From assembly GCA_030640955.1 (NCBI GenBank), contig DAOWIJ010000104.1, positions 1 to 35,814 on the forward strand: a DNA stretch of 35,814 bases, written 5' to 3'. Positions 8,617 through 15,438 of the stretch are shown here, in pieces. The notes beneath the pieces were generated by a model. That model ran no database searches and was not told the DNA's origin. It saw nothing but the letters and a program-made list of their open reading frames with translations. Source of the stretch: Fidelibacterota bacterium. Its GTDB lineage: Bacteria; Fidelibacterota; Marinisomatia; SCGC-AAA003-L08; TS1B11. A program made the translations under genes and the position numbers. The first letter of the stretch is position 1. Each line of letters starts with the position of its first letter.

Positions 8617-10587
8617 ATGATTACTCTTGGCGCCTACTCACTTCAGTTGGGATTTTTATTCGCGTTGGTCAGCCTCGGATTCGGGGGCTGGACTCTGGCG
8701 CGTGACGACGGCAGATTTCAGGTAGCCGCTCAGCGTGCGCTGGTGATCAGCTCGGGATTCGTATTGCTTGCCACGGCAGTCCTGGTGCAGCAGCTGCTGA
8801 TCAGCAATCTTGATTTGGAATACGTGGTGCGTTACAGTAGTGTGGAAACACCGACCATGTACAAGTTTGCCGGTTTATGGGCCGGCATGGAGGGGTCTCT
8901 GCTGTTCTGGTCAGCTATTTTGGCCATCTATATTGTTCTGATCAATTTCCTCAACCGGCAGCGTAACCAGACCCTGATGCCTCTGGTGAATATCGTGCTG
9001 GGTATCATCCTGCTTTTCTTCTTACTGGTCAATATCTTCTTTGAGAATCCTTTCACTTTATTGCCGCCGGGCACCATCTTGCAGGGCAGTGGTATGGGGC
9101 TGAACCCACTCCTGCAGCACCCGGTGATGTTAATTCATCCACCCATTCTATATCTGGGTTATGTAGGCTTCGCTATCCCCTTTGCATTCGCTGTAGCGGC
9201 CCTTATACGGCGGCGCCTGGATGCCACCTGGATCAGGTCCACCCGCAGATGGACCCTCATTCCGTGGCTCTTTCTGGGCGTCGGCATTATACTGGGAGGC
9301 ATGTGGGCTTATGTGGAATTGGGTTGGGGTGGTTACTGGTCCTGGGACCCCGTGGAAAATGCCTCCTTGCTGCCGTGGTTGACCGGCACGGCTTACCTGC
9401 ATTCGGTGATCATCCAGGAGAAAAAGAACATGCTCAGGCTCTGGAACGTGATCCTGATAATGATCACCTTTATCCTGACCATTTTTGGCACCTATATTAC
9501 CCGCAGTGGGATTATATCGTCGGTGCATGCTTTTGCCGCCACCGACCTGGGTATCTGGTTTTTCGGGTTTGTGGTGTTCACCATAGTGGCCTGTGTGGGC
9601 CTGATCCTGCTCCGGTGGGATGAGTTCGCCTCCCCCAACCGCCTGGAATCATTCACCAGCCGCGAAAGCGGATTCCTGTTCAACAACATGGTATTCTTGG
9701 CCCTGACCCTGGCAGTGTTGTGGGGTACCATGTTCCCGGTTTTATCGGAAGCGGTACGAGGCGCCAAGATTACGGTAGGCTCACCCTATTTTAACCGCAT
9801 CACTACACCTATGGGACTCATATTACTGGCACTCATGGGTATTGGGCCGCTTCTGGCCTGGCGCAAGACCTCCAATGCTACGATCAAGAGGAACTTCATC
9901 TGGCCCGGCGTGGGAGCAGTCGTAGTGCTCGTGACAGGTCTGGCTATGGGCGTCTCCAGTATCTATGTAGTGGTAACCCTGGCACTGGCTTCGTTTGTGC
10001 TGGTTGGCATTGTACTGGAATTGGCCCGGGGGATTGCAGCCCGGCGGAGAATAGCCGGTGAAGGTATGTTAACCGCGCTGCTGAATATGGTAGACAAAAA
10101 TCGCAGCCGGTATGGTGGTTATACGGTGCATCTGGGCATTCTGATCATGTTCATCGGTTTCACCGGCAAGGCCTTTACCGTTGAGCAGGATATGACCTTA
10201 AGGGAGGGCGAAAAGACTCAGCTGAAAGACTACGTATTTACCTTGCAGCATCATTATATTGAGAAACGCCCTAATCATATTGCCAAGGTAATCGACTTGA
10301 CCGTAGCTAAGGATGAGCACATAATTGCAACTCTGTCCCCGGAAAAGCGCTTTTACACGGATAGTGATCAACCCAACACCGAGGTAGCCATATTCAGTCA
10401 CGGCTTGATCGATCTGTACGCCATTTTGGGAGATTTTGACCAGGAGACCGGTGTCGCCGTGCTCAAAATCATGATCAATCCGTTAGTGCAGCTGATCTGG
10501 TTGGGAGGTATTATCATGGTTCTGGGTACGATCATCGCCATCCTGCCCAGCCGGGCTGACCGGAAGCTCCAGGAGAAATTGACGTGA
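8617..10587 (+). CDS. ccmF: Cytochrome c haem lyase subunit CcmF
   Basis: CcmF is the large integral membrane component that transfers haem from CcmE to apocytochrome c CxxCH motifs. The 656-residue protein is strongly hydrophobic, with numerous membrane helices. It contains the tryptophan-rich WWD haem-handling domain at about 237-253 (WGGYWSWDPVENASLLPW), the upstream HPPILYLGYVG segment with a conserved histidine, and a C-terminal periplasmic region followed by a last helix near 620-640. Length agrees with the family. It starts 5 bases after ccmE and its stop overlaps the GTG start of ccmH, so translation is coupled. Confidence 0.96.
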   Translation: MITLGAYSLQLGFLFALVSLGFGGWTLARDDGRFQVAAQRALVISSGFVLLATAVLVQQLLISNLDLEYVVRYSSVETPTMYKFAGLWAGMEGSLLFWSAILAIYIVLINFLNRQRNQTLMPLVNIVLGIILLFFLLVNIFFENPFTLLPPGTILQGSGMGLNPLLQHPVMLIHPPILYLGYVGFAIPFAFAVAALIRRRLDATWIRSTRRWTLIPWLFLGVGIILGGMWAYVELGWGGYWSWDPVENASLLPWLTGTAYLHSVIIQEKKNMLRLWNVILIMITFILTIFGTYITRSGIISSVHAFAATDLGIWFFGFVVFTIVACVGLILLRWDEFASPNRLESFTSRESGFLFNNMVFLALTLAVLWGTMFPVLSEAVRGAKITVGSPYFNRITTPMGLILLALMGIGPLLAWRKTSNATIKRNFIWPGVGAVVVLVTGLAMGVSSIYVVVTLALASFVLVGIVLELARGIAARRRIAGEGMLTALLNMVDKNRSRYGGYTVHLGILIMFIGFTGKAFTVEQDMTLREGEKTQLKDYVFTLQHHYIEKRPNHIAKVIDLTVAKDEHIIATLSPEKRFYTDSDQPNTEVAIFSHGLIDLYAILGDFDQETGVAVLKIMINPLVQLIWLGGIIMVLGTIIAILPSRADRKLQEKLT

Positions 10588-11039
10588 AAGGATTCACCGC
10601 GTTAGTAACGATTTTTTCCCTGGTTGCTGTTTTGCCCGCACAGGAAGCCAAGAACCCGCTGCAGAGAGAACTGGAATATGAAATCATGGCGCCCTGCTGC
10701 TATGGCAGCCCTGTTGGGGACCATGAATCGGAAGCGGCGCAGCAGGTTAAGGTCCAGATCGCCCAACTGCTGGCGGAAGGCAAGACCAAGGAAGAGATCC
10801 TGGATATGTACGTAGCCATTTATGGTGAACGTATCCTGGCCAGGCCGCGGGCCCAGGGTTTTAATCTCATGGCCTATATCGTCCCGCCCCTGTTGTTGGT
10901 AGTTGGCGGATTGTTTCTCTTTTACTACCTTAATCGCGTGACGAGTCCAGCTGCGCGGCCCGTAAGTGCGAACCGTGAATCATACAGTGATGAATTCTTC
11001 AGTAAGATCGAGAAAGAGATGAAAGAATTGGACATTTGA
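10584..11039 (+). CDS. ccmH: Cytochrome c maturation protein CcmH-like, vicinal Cys-Cys variant
   Basis: CcmH normally reduces or presents the apocytochrome thiols through an LRCxxC motif. This 151-residue protein has the family layout: a signal or anchor segment (1-19), a short periplasmic domain, then a membrane helix at about 95-115. Conserved features are a helix with KTKEEILDMYVAIYGERIL and an RP pair before the second helix. The motif region reads IMAPCCYG. Aligned on the downstream Asp and Ala positions, the second cysteine (Cys39) is kept, the first is replaced by Ala36, and a new Cys38 is adjacent. A vicinal Cys-Cys cannot work like an ordinary CxxC disulfide. The GTG start lies within the ccmF stop. 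Confidence 0.85.
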   Translation: MKGFTALVTIFSLVAVLPAQEAKNPLQRELEYEIMAPCCYGSPVGDHESEAAQQVKVQIAQLLAEGKTKEEILDMYVAIYGERILARPRAQGFNLMAYIVPPLLLVVGGLFLFYYLNRVTSPAARPVSANRESYSDEFFSKIEKEMKELDI

Positions 11040-11040
11040 T

Positions 11041-11508
11041 ATGGAGCATCTGATTGCCCCTCTACTATTATTTCTGGCATTTACATCCGCGGCCTACTAT
11101 ATACTGCTGCCTTTTCTAACTGTAACCGGACCCGTAACGGAGAATGCATCTGTGGAGTCGAACGCTTTGCAGTTACGCAAGATGTCGCTGTACAAGCAGA
11201 TCCGGGAAGCCGAGTTCGACCAGGAAATGGGCTTGATCGACAGCGAAGATTATGAACGGACCAGGACGGATCTACTGGCTGAGACTGCCGTAGTCATTCA
11301 TCGACTGGAGGGCGGTAGTGACCCGGTGCAGACGACTGCTTTGCATACGCAGCCCACCTGCCCGAACTGTGATGACCCCATAACGCCTGGTGTCAAATTC
11401 TGCAGCAATTGTGGCAGCCAACTGGCGGCGAGCTGTCCTCAGTGTGGCTCTTCCACTGTGCCGGGTGACCGCTTCTGCAGCTCCTGCGGCAGGGGACTTT
11501 TAGAGTAA
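11041..11508 (+). CDS. CcmI-like membrane protein with two C-terminal zinc ribbons
   Basis: I do not recognise this as a named protein. It has 155 residues. An N-terminal membrane helix (about 5-26) is followed by a helical stretch (43-90) rich in charged residues, including YKQIREAEFDQEMGLIDSED and YERTR. That stretch resembles the juxtamembrane segment of CcmI, which escorts apocytochromes to the lyase. Two zinc ribbons follow: cysteines 107/110 with 121/124, and 132/135 with 146/149, each CPxC...CSxC. TPR domains typical of full CcmI are absent. Its position between ccmH and ccmA, two bases after ccmH, argues for a role in haem ligation. Which side of the membrane the ribbons face is unknown. 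Confidence 0.8.
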   Translation: MEHLIAPLLLFLAFTSAAYYILLPFLTVTGPVTENASVESNALQLRKMSLYKQIREAEFDQEMGLIDSEDYERTRTDLLAETAVVIHRLEGGSDPVQTTALHTQPTCPNCDDPITPGVKFCSNCGSQLAASCPQCGSSTVPGDRFCSSCGRGLLE

Positions 11509-11519
11509 TATTGTAACAG

Positions 11520-12218
11520 GTGGATCAGCTGTTAATCGCTCAGGGCATTGGCAAGTCATTTCACCTGCGCCCGGTACTCACTGATGTCACATTTTCCCTG
11601 GCTGCCGGTCAGATTACATACCTCATCGGCCGTAATGGCTGCGGCAAAACCACCCTTTTAAAGATTTTAGCCGGTGTAATGCGCCCCGAAGCCGGCATAG
11701 CCAGCCTGAATGGCCGTGCCATGTTTGGACTAGGCGGCTCCTGGCGGCGGGAGATGGTCTACCTGGGCCACCGGCCCATCATGTATCAAGCCTTCACGGC
11801 CCGGGAAAACATCCGCTTGGCGGTCCAGCTCCGTGGCCAGACCTGGGACGAGAGCCAATTCCGGGAATTGGCGCGGCAATATGGACTCGGTGGACGTGAA
11901 GACGACCGTATCGGGATTTATTCCGAAGGCATGCTCAAGCGGCTGGGATTGATCCGTCTGGAAATGTCAAGTTGGAGCCTGGCCTATCTGGATGAGCCCG
12001 GTTCGGCATTGGACGTGGATGGCAGTCTGATATTGCGCGAAACCTTTGATCGCTGGCGCTCACAGGGCCGTTCAATTCTGTTTACCAGCCATGATATGGG
12101 TTGGGGCGCGGCGGTAGCGGACCGGGCAATCATGCTTAGCGGCGGTACCGTTTCAGAAGACCTAGCCGCACCGGAAGAAGCGCATTTGGTAGACCTGCTG
12201 AAAGAGGCGGCCAAGTGA
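11520..12218 (+). CDS. ccmA: Haem exporter ATP-binding protein CcmA
   Basis: CcmA is the ATPase of the CcmABCD complex that loads and releases haem-bound CcmE. The 232-residue ABC domain shows Walker A GRNGCGKTT (37-45), an ABC signature altered to YSEGM (134-138, normally LSGGQ-like), Walker B with LAYLDEP (155-160), a D-loop GSALD and switch histidine in SHDMGW. Degenerate signatures with SxGM are seen in CcmA proteins, which supports this identity over a generic ABC ATPase. The start is GTG at 11520 with only a weak upstream ribosome-binding site. ccmB follows with a 4-base overlap. Confidence 0.92.
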   Translation: MDQLLIAQGIGKSFHLRPVLTDVTFSLAAGQITYLIGRNGCGKTTLLKILAGVMRPEAGIASLNGRAMFGLGGSWRREMVYLGHRPIMYQAFTARENIRLAVQLRGQTWDESQFRELARQYGLGGREDDRIGIYSEGMLKRLGLIRLEMSSWSLAYLDEPGSALDVDGSLILRETFDRWRSQGRSILFTSHDMGWGAAVADRAIMLSGGTVSEDLAAPEEAHLVDLLKEAAK

Positions 12219-12880
12219 ATTTTTGGGCGATACTGATGAAAGATTTGCGTATGGAGCTCCGCACCCGGGAGAGCCTGGCGGTGATGACGGTCTTTGCCCT
12301 GGCGGTAATCCTATTGTTCTCATTTGCTTTTGATATCGGTATGAACCGCTTCCCTTCCTTCGTTCCCGGACTAATGTGGTTGACCTATTTTTTCACGGCC
12401 GTGCTGGGCCTGATCAGATCATTCGGCTGGGAGAAAGAGCTGGATGCCTGGGATATCCTTCTGACTTCACCGGTTGACCGCAGCATGATCTATTTAGGCA
12501 AGTGCGCCGCCTTTTTTATTTTCCTGCTGCTGGCGCAACTCATCAGCCTGCCTTTTTTCATGCTGTTTCTCGGATTGCCGCTGTTGGCGGCGCCCCTGTC
12601 ATTCATCGCTATTTTGCTCACGGTCGATGGGGCGATTGCGGCCGTGGGAGTGCTGATTGCCGGTATGAGTCACCGAACGCCCGCGGGAGAGACCTTATTG
12701 CCCATTCTGTTGTTTCCAACCCTGACACCGGTCTTGATTGCAGCTACCAAAGCAACCACAACGGCGCTGGCAAGTAAGCCTTTTCAGGAATGGGATTTCT
12801 GGTTAATGTTAATTGTTACTTTTTTGGTGCTGTTCGTTTTAGCGGGCGCCTTTATTTTTGATTATATTGCGGAGCAATAG
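12215..12880 (+). CDS. ccmB: Haem exporter membrane protein CcmB
   Basis: CcmB is the six-helix permease partner of CcmA. The 221-residue protein has an N-terminal amphipathic stretch (FWAILMKDLRMELRTRES), then hydrophobic segments starting near 22, 48, 95, 127, 160 and 196. The family hallmarks GLIRSFGWEKELDAWDILLTSPVDRS and the MSHRTPAGETLLPILLFP-like segment in the C-terminal half are present. Length is normal. The start is GTG at 12215, overlapping the ccmA stop, and the stop abuts the ccmC ATG with no spacer. This tight packing is expected for subunits of one complex. Confidence 0.93.
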   Translation: MNFWAILMKDLRMELRTRESLAVMTVFALAVILLFSFAFDIGMNRFPSFVPGLMWLTYFFTAVLGLIRSFGWEKELDAWDILLTSPVDRSMIYLGKCAAFFIFLLLAQLISLPFFMLFLGLPLLAAPLSFIAILLTVDGAIAAVGVLIAGMSHRTPAGETLLPILLFPTLTPVLIAATKATTTALASKPFQEWDFWLMLIVTFLVLFVLAGAFIFDYIAEQ

Positions 12881-13570
12881 ATGCAGAGTTATCACTCACA
12901 TCCGCTTAACAGAATATTTCTGGGGCTGACGATCCTGGTTGCCATGATCAACCTCTGGCTGATTTACCAGGTAGCGCCGCTGGTAGTTGACCAGGAGATG
13001 GCCCAGAAGATTTTCTATTATCATGTTCCGCTGGCCTGGAACGCCTTCCTGGCCTTTGGATTGGTTGCCGTCACAGCCGCGCTGTACCTGGTAAAAAATG
13101 ATCCCAAATGGGATATCTGGTCACTGGCGGGGGCCGAGGTGGGCGTGCTGTTCGCCGCCCTGATCCTGGTCACTGGTCCTATCTGGGCCACACCTATCTG
13201 GGGCAAGCCCTGGAGCTGGGAACCCCGTCTCACAACCACCCTGGTGCTCTTTCTGATCTTTCTGGGATATTTCATGGTGCGGGAATTTGGCGGGCCTTAC
13301 GAACGGTCCTCCAGATACGCGGCTGTCATTGGCCTTCTAGCCGTCATCGATATACCGCTGATCCTTTTGGCGGTCAAGTGGTGGACCCCGGAAGTGCAAA
13401 GCCATCCCCAGATGGAAATGGGAAACCAGCCGTCCGCGGTCCTGTACGTATTTTTCTTCTCACTGTTCAGTTTCACCTTGATACTGATCCACATGATCCG
13501 TTACCGCTGGCATGTCAGGCGGCTGGTCCATAGTAATCTTATGGAACAGGAAGGAGGCTCCCATGTATAA
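12881..13570 (+). CDS. ccmC: Haem handling membrane protein CcmC
   Basis: CcmC binds haem and attaches it to CcmE. The 229-residue protein has six predicted membrane helices, two conserved histidines (His48 in YYHVPLAW and His175 in VQSHPQM) and a tryptophan-rich WWD box at 107-118 (WGKPWSWEPRLT). The usual aspartate after the last tryptophan is glutamate here (Glu114), a mild deviation. The ATG directly follows the ccmB stop. The last codons contain a strong ribosome-binding site and overlap the small ccmD gene. A ccsA-type protein is the main alternative, but length and neighbours favour CcmC. Confidence 0.93.
   Translation: MQSYHSHPLNRIFLGLTILVAMINLWLIYQVAPLVVDQEMAQKIFYYHVPLAWNAFLAFGLVAVTAALYLVKNDPKWDIWSLAGAEVGVLFAALILVTGPIWATPIWGKPWSWEPRLTTTLVLFLIFLGYFMVREFGGPYERSSRYAAVIGLLAVIDIPLILLAVKWWTPEVQSHPQMEMGNQPSAVLYVFFFSLFSFTLILIHMIRYRWHVRRLVHSNLMEQEGGSHV
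13551..13557 (+). promoter_or_regulatory. Strong ribosome-binding site for ccmD within ccmC
   Basis: AAGGAGG at 13551-13557 is a near-perfect Shine-Dalgarno sequence placed five bases before an ATG at 13563. It lies within the last codons of ccmC, so its presence supports translation of the overlapping small frame as ccmD. Confidence 0.75.
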
Positions 13571-13676
13571 GTACCACGGTTATTTGCTGGCTTGTATCAT
13601 CATTATCTGGGTAGCCATCATCGGTTTCTTTGTACGGACCTGGTTGTTGGAGCGCAAGCAACTTTCTCAGCGCTGA
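13563..13676 (+). CDS. ccmD: Small membrane protein CcmD
   Basis: This 37-residue frame starts inside the ccmC stop region (8-base overlap) and ends with TGA at 13674-13676. It encodes MYKYHGYLLA, then a hydrophobic helix (about 8-28) and a basic C-terminus (RKQLSQR). That is the plan of CcmD: a short N-terminus with an aromatic-His-Gly-Tyr patch, one helix and a positively charged tail on the cytoplasmic side. CcmD helps release CcmE-haem from CcmABC. Position directly after ccmC matches ccm operons elsewhere. Sequence conservation in CcmD is low, so identity rests on size, topology, position and the strong ribosome-binding site. Confidence 0.75.
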   Translation: MYKYHGYLLACIIIIWVAIIGFFVRTWLLERKQLSQR

Positions 13677-13698
13677 GAATAGCAAAACAGGAATTATT

Positions 13699-14769
13699 AT
13701 GGCACGGAAAATTGTCCACGTAGTCGGTACCGGCACCATCGGTGAACCGTTGATCGGACTGCTCTGTGATTATCAGGAGCAGTTAGGTATAGATGAAGTG
13801 AGTTTTCACAAGAATACTCCTCTCACCCGTGACCGTTCAAAAGTGCGCGATCTGATCCGGCGAGGCGCCCGCCTGGCGGTGAACCCCGATGCTAAGGATG
13901 GCTTCAAGAGCATCGGTCTGGATCCGGACCTGGCTACGGAAGAAGCCATCGAAAAAGCCTCCGTGGTAATCGATTGCACACCTAAAGGATCGGGGCACAA
14001 AAACAAGATCGATTATTATAACCGCTTTAGAAACAACACGCGTGGTTTTATTGCCCAGGGCAGCGAATACGGATTCGGTAAAATGTACGCCCGCGGCATC
14101 AATGATGACGCGTTGGTGCAAGGGGAGGATTCCTTTATACAGGTGGTGTCATGCAATACCCATAATATTGCCGGTCTCGTTCAGACGCTGGCTCTGGAAG
14201 ATAGTCCCCCGGAAAACCTGGTGGCGGGCCGTTTCGTTATAATTCGCCGGTCCAACGATATCAGCCAGGATACGGCCTTTGTGCCCTCGCCACAAGTAGG
14301 CAGGCATACCAATGAAACTTATGGTACCCACCATGCCCGGGACTGTGCCGAACTGTTTGCCACCAAAGGCCTGGACCTTAATTTGTTTTCTTCCGCGATG
14401 GTGGTAAACAGCCAATACATGCACATCATACACTTCAATATTACCGTGAAAGAACCGACAGCTCTCCAGAACGTCATCGATAAACTGGACGCCAATGACC
14501 GTATTTCACTAACCGAAAAGGCCACCGCCAACCAGGTATTCTCATTTGGACGTGACCACGGCCATTTTGGCAGAATCCTGAATGAGGCGGTCGTATCGGT
14601 GCCGTCGCTCCAGGTAAGGGATGAGCATGAAATTGTGGGATTCGCCTTTACTCCGCAGGATGGCAATTCTCTGCTCAGTTCCATGTCGGTGGCGGAATGG
14701 TTTCTCTATCCCCGTAGTTTTGAGGAAAAAATTCAGTGCCTGAAGGAATTGTTCTTCGATGAAATCTAA
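13699..14769 (+). CDS. Archaeal-type (type II) glyceraldehyde-3-phosphate dehydrogenase-like protein
   Basis: The 356-residue protein looks like a Rossmann-fold phosphorylating aldehyde dehydrogenase. The N-terminus has a nucleotide-binding VVGTGTIGEP motif (8-16), a VVIDCTPKGSGHKNK segment (89-103) resembling the DATP-G-G-KN motif of archaeal GAPDH, and Cys152 in VVSCNTHNIAGL, which aligns with the catalytic cysteine of SCNT. A THHARD motif (His211-His212) aligns with the catalytic histidine region. Classical bacterial GAPDH motifs (SCTTN) are absent. Substrate is not certain: glyceraldehyde 3-phosphate is the default, but divergence allows another phosphorylated aldehyde. The ATG at 13699 follows an AGGAAT element. 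The 3' end overlaps the hydrolase gene by 11 bases. Confidence 0.7.
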   Translation: MARKIVHVVGTGTIGEPLIGLLCDYQEQLGIDEVSFHKNTPLTRDRSKVRDLIRRGARLAVNPDAKDGFKSIGLDPDLATEEAIEKASVVIDCTPKGSGHKNKIDYYNRFRNNTRGFIAQGSEYGFGKMYARGINDDALVQGEDSFIQVVSCNTHNIAGLVQTLALEDSPPENLVAGRFVIIRRSNDISQDTAFVPSPQVGRHTNETYGTHHARDCAELFATKGLDLNLFSSAMVVNSQYMHIIHFNITVKEPTALQNVIDKLDANDRISLTEKATANQVFSFGRDHGHFGRILNEAVVSVPSLQVRDEHEIVGFAFTPQDGNSLLSSMSVAEWFLYPRSFEEKIQCLKELFFDEI

Positions 14770-15436
14770 AGGTACGGAATGGGAAACAATTGTAACCGGT
14801 CCTTTTCAGGAAAATACTTACCTGGTATGGGCCGGGGGCGCTAACCAGGCGCTCTGCATCGATCCGGGAGACGATCTCCCGCTTATCATGGCGGCCCTTG
14901 AAACAAACAACCTGGAACTGGCGTGTATTCTGGGAACGCACGGGCACGTTGATCATGTCGGGGCAGTTGCGGGGCTGCGTAAGGAAACCGGGGCCGCTTT
15001 CCTTTTTCCCGCTGGCGATCGCGAGCAGCTTGCGCACCTGCCGCAAGCCTGCCTGATGCTTGGGTTGCCTGTAATGGAGGCGCCCGAAGTTGACCTCTGG
15101 ATTACCCCTGACCAGCTAGTCCTGAACGCCCGGGTGCATGCCGCCATTCCCGAAGGCGTTGACATTAGCGTGCACCACACACCGGGTCATTCCGCTGGCA
15201 GCGTCTGTTACGAAATTGACGGCCTTCTGTTCACTGGCGATACGCTCTTTTTGGGATCTATCGGACGCACTGATCTGCCGGGCGGCAATGAAAGACAGAT
15301 AATGGAATCCCTTGACCAACTGGCCGCATTGCCCGGTGACCTGACGGTATTGCCGGGGCACGGACCAGACACCACAATTTTGCAGGAGCGGCGGGCCAAC
15401 CCATTTCTCAAGAACCGGCCAATGGAGGCAAGCTAA
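14759..15436 (+). CDS. Metallo-beta-lactamase-fold hydrolase (glyoxalase II/YcbL-like)
   Basis: The 225-residue protein has all binuclear metal motifs of the superfamily: THGHVDHVG near residue 60, TPGHSAGSVC near 140, FTGDTLF near 158 and LPGHGPDT near 198. The arrangement, with GSIGRTDLPGG after the aspartate motif, is that of YcbL-like and glyoxalase II-like thioester hydrolases. No C-terminal extension typical of true glyoxalase II is present, so the substrate cannot be assigned. The start overlaps the preceding GAPDH-like gene by 11 bases; coupling to an aldehyde dehydrogenase is compatible with aldehyde or thioester detoxification, but that link is speculative. Confidence 0.9.
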   Translation: MKSKGTEWETIVTGPFQENTYLVWAGGANQALCIDPGDDLPLIMAALETNNLELACILGTHGHVDHVGAVAGLRKETGAAFLFPAGDREQLAHLPQACLMLGLPVMEAPEVDLWITPDQLVLNARVHAAIPEGVDISVHHTPGHSAGSVCYEIDGLLFTGDTLFLGSIGRTDLPGGNERQIMESLDQLAALPGDLTVLPGHGPDTTILQERRANPFLKNRPMEAS

Positions 15437-15438
15437 GT

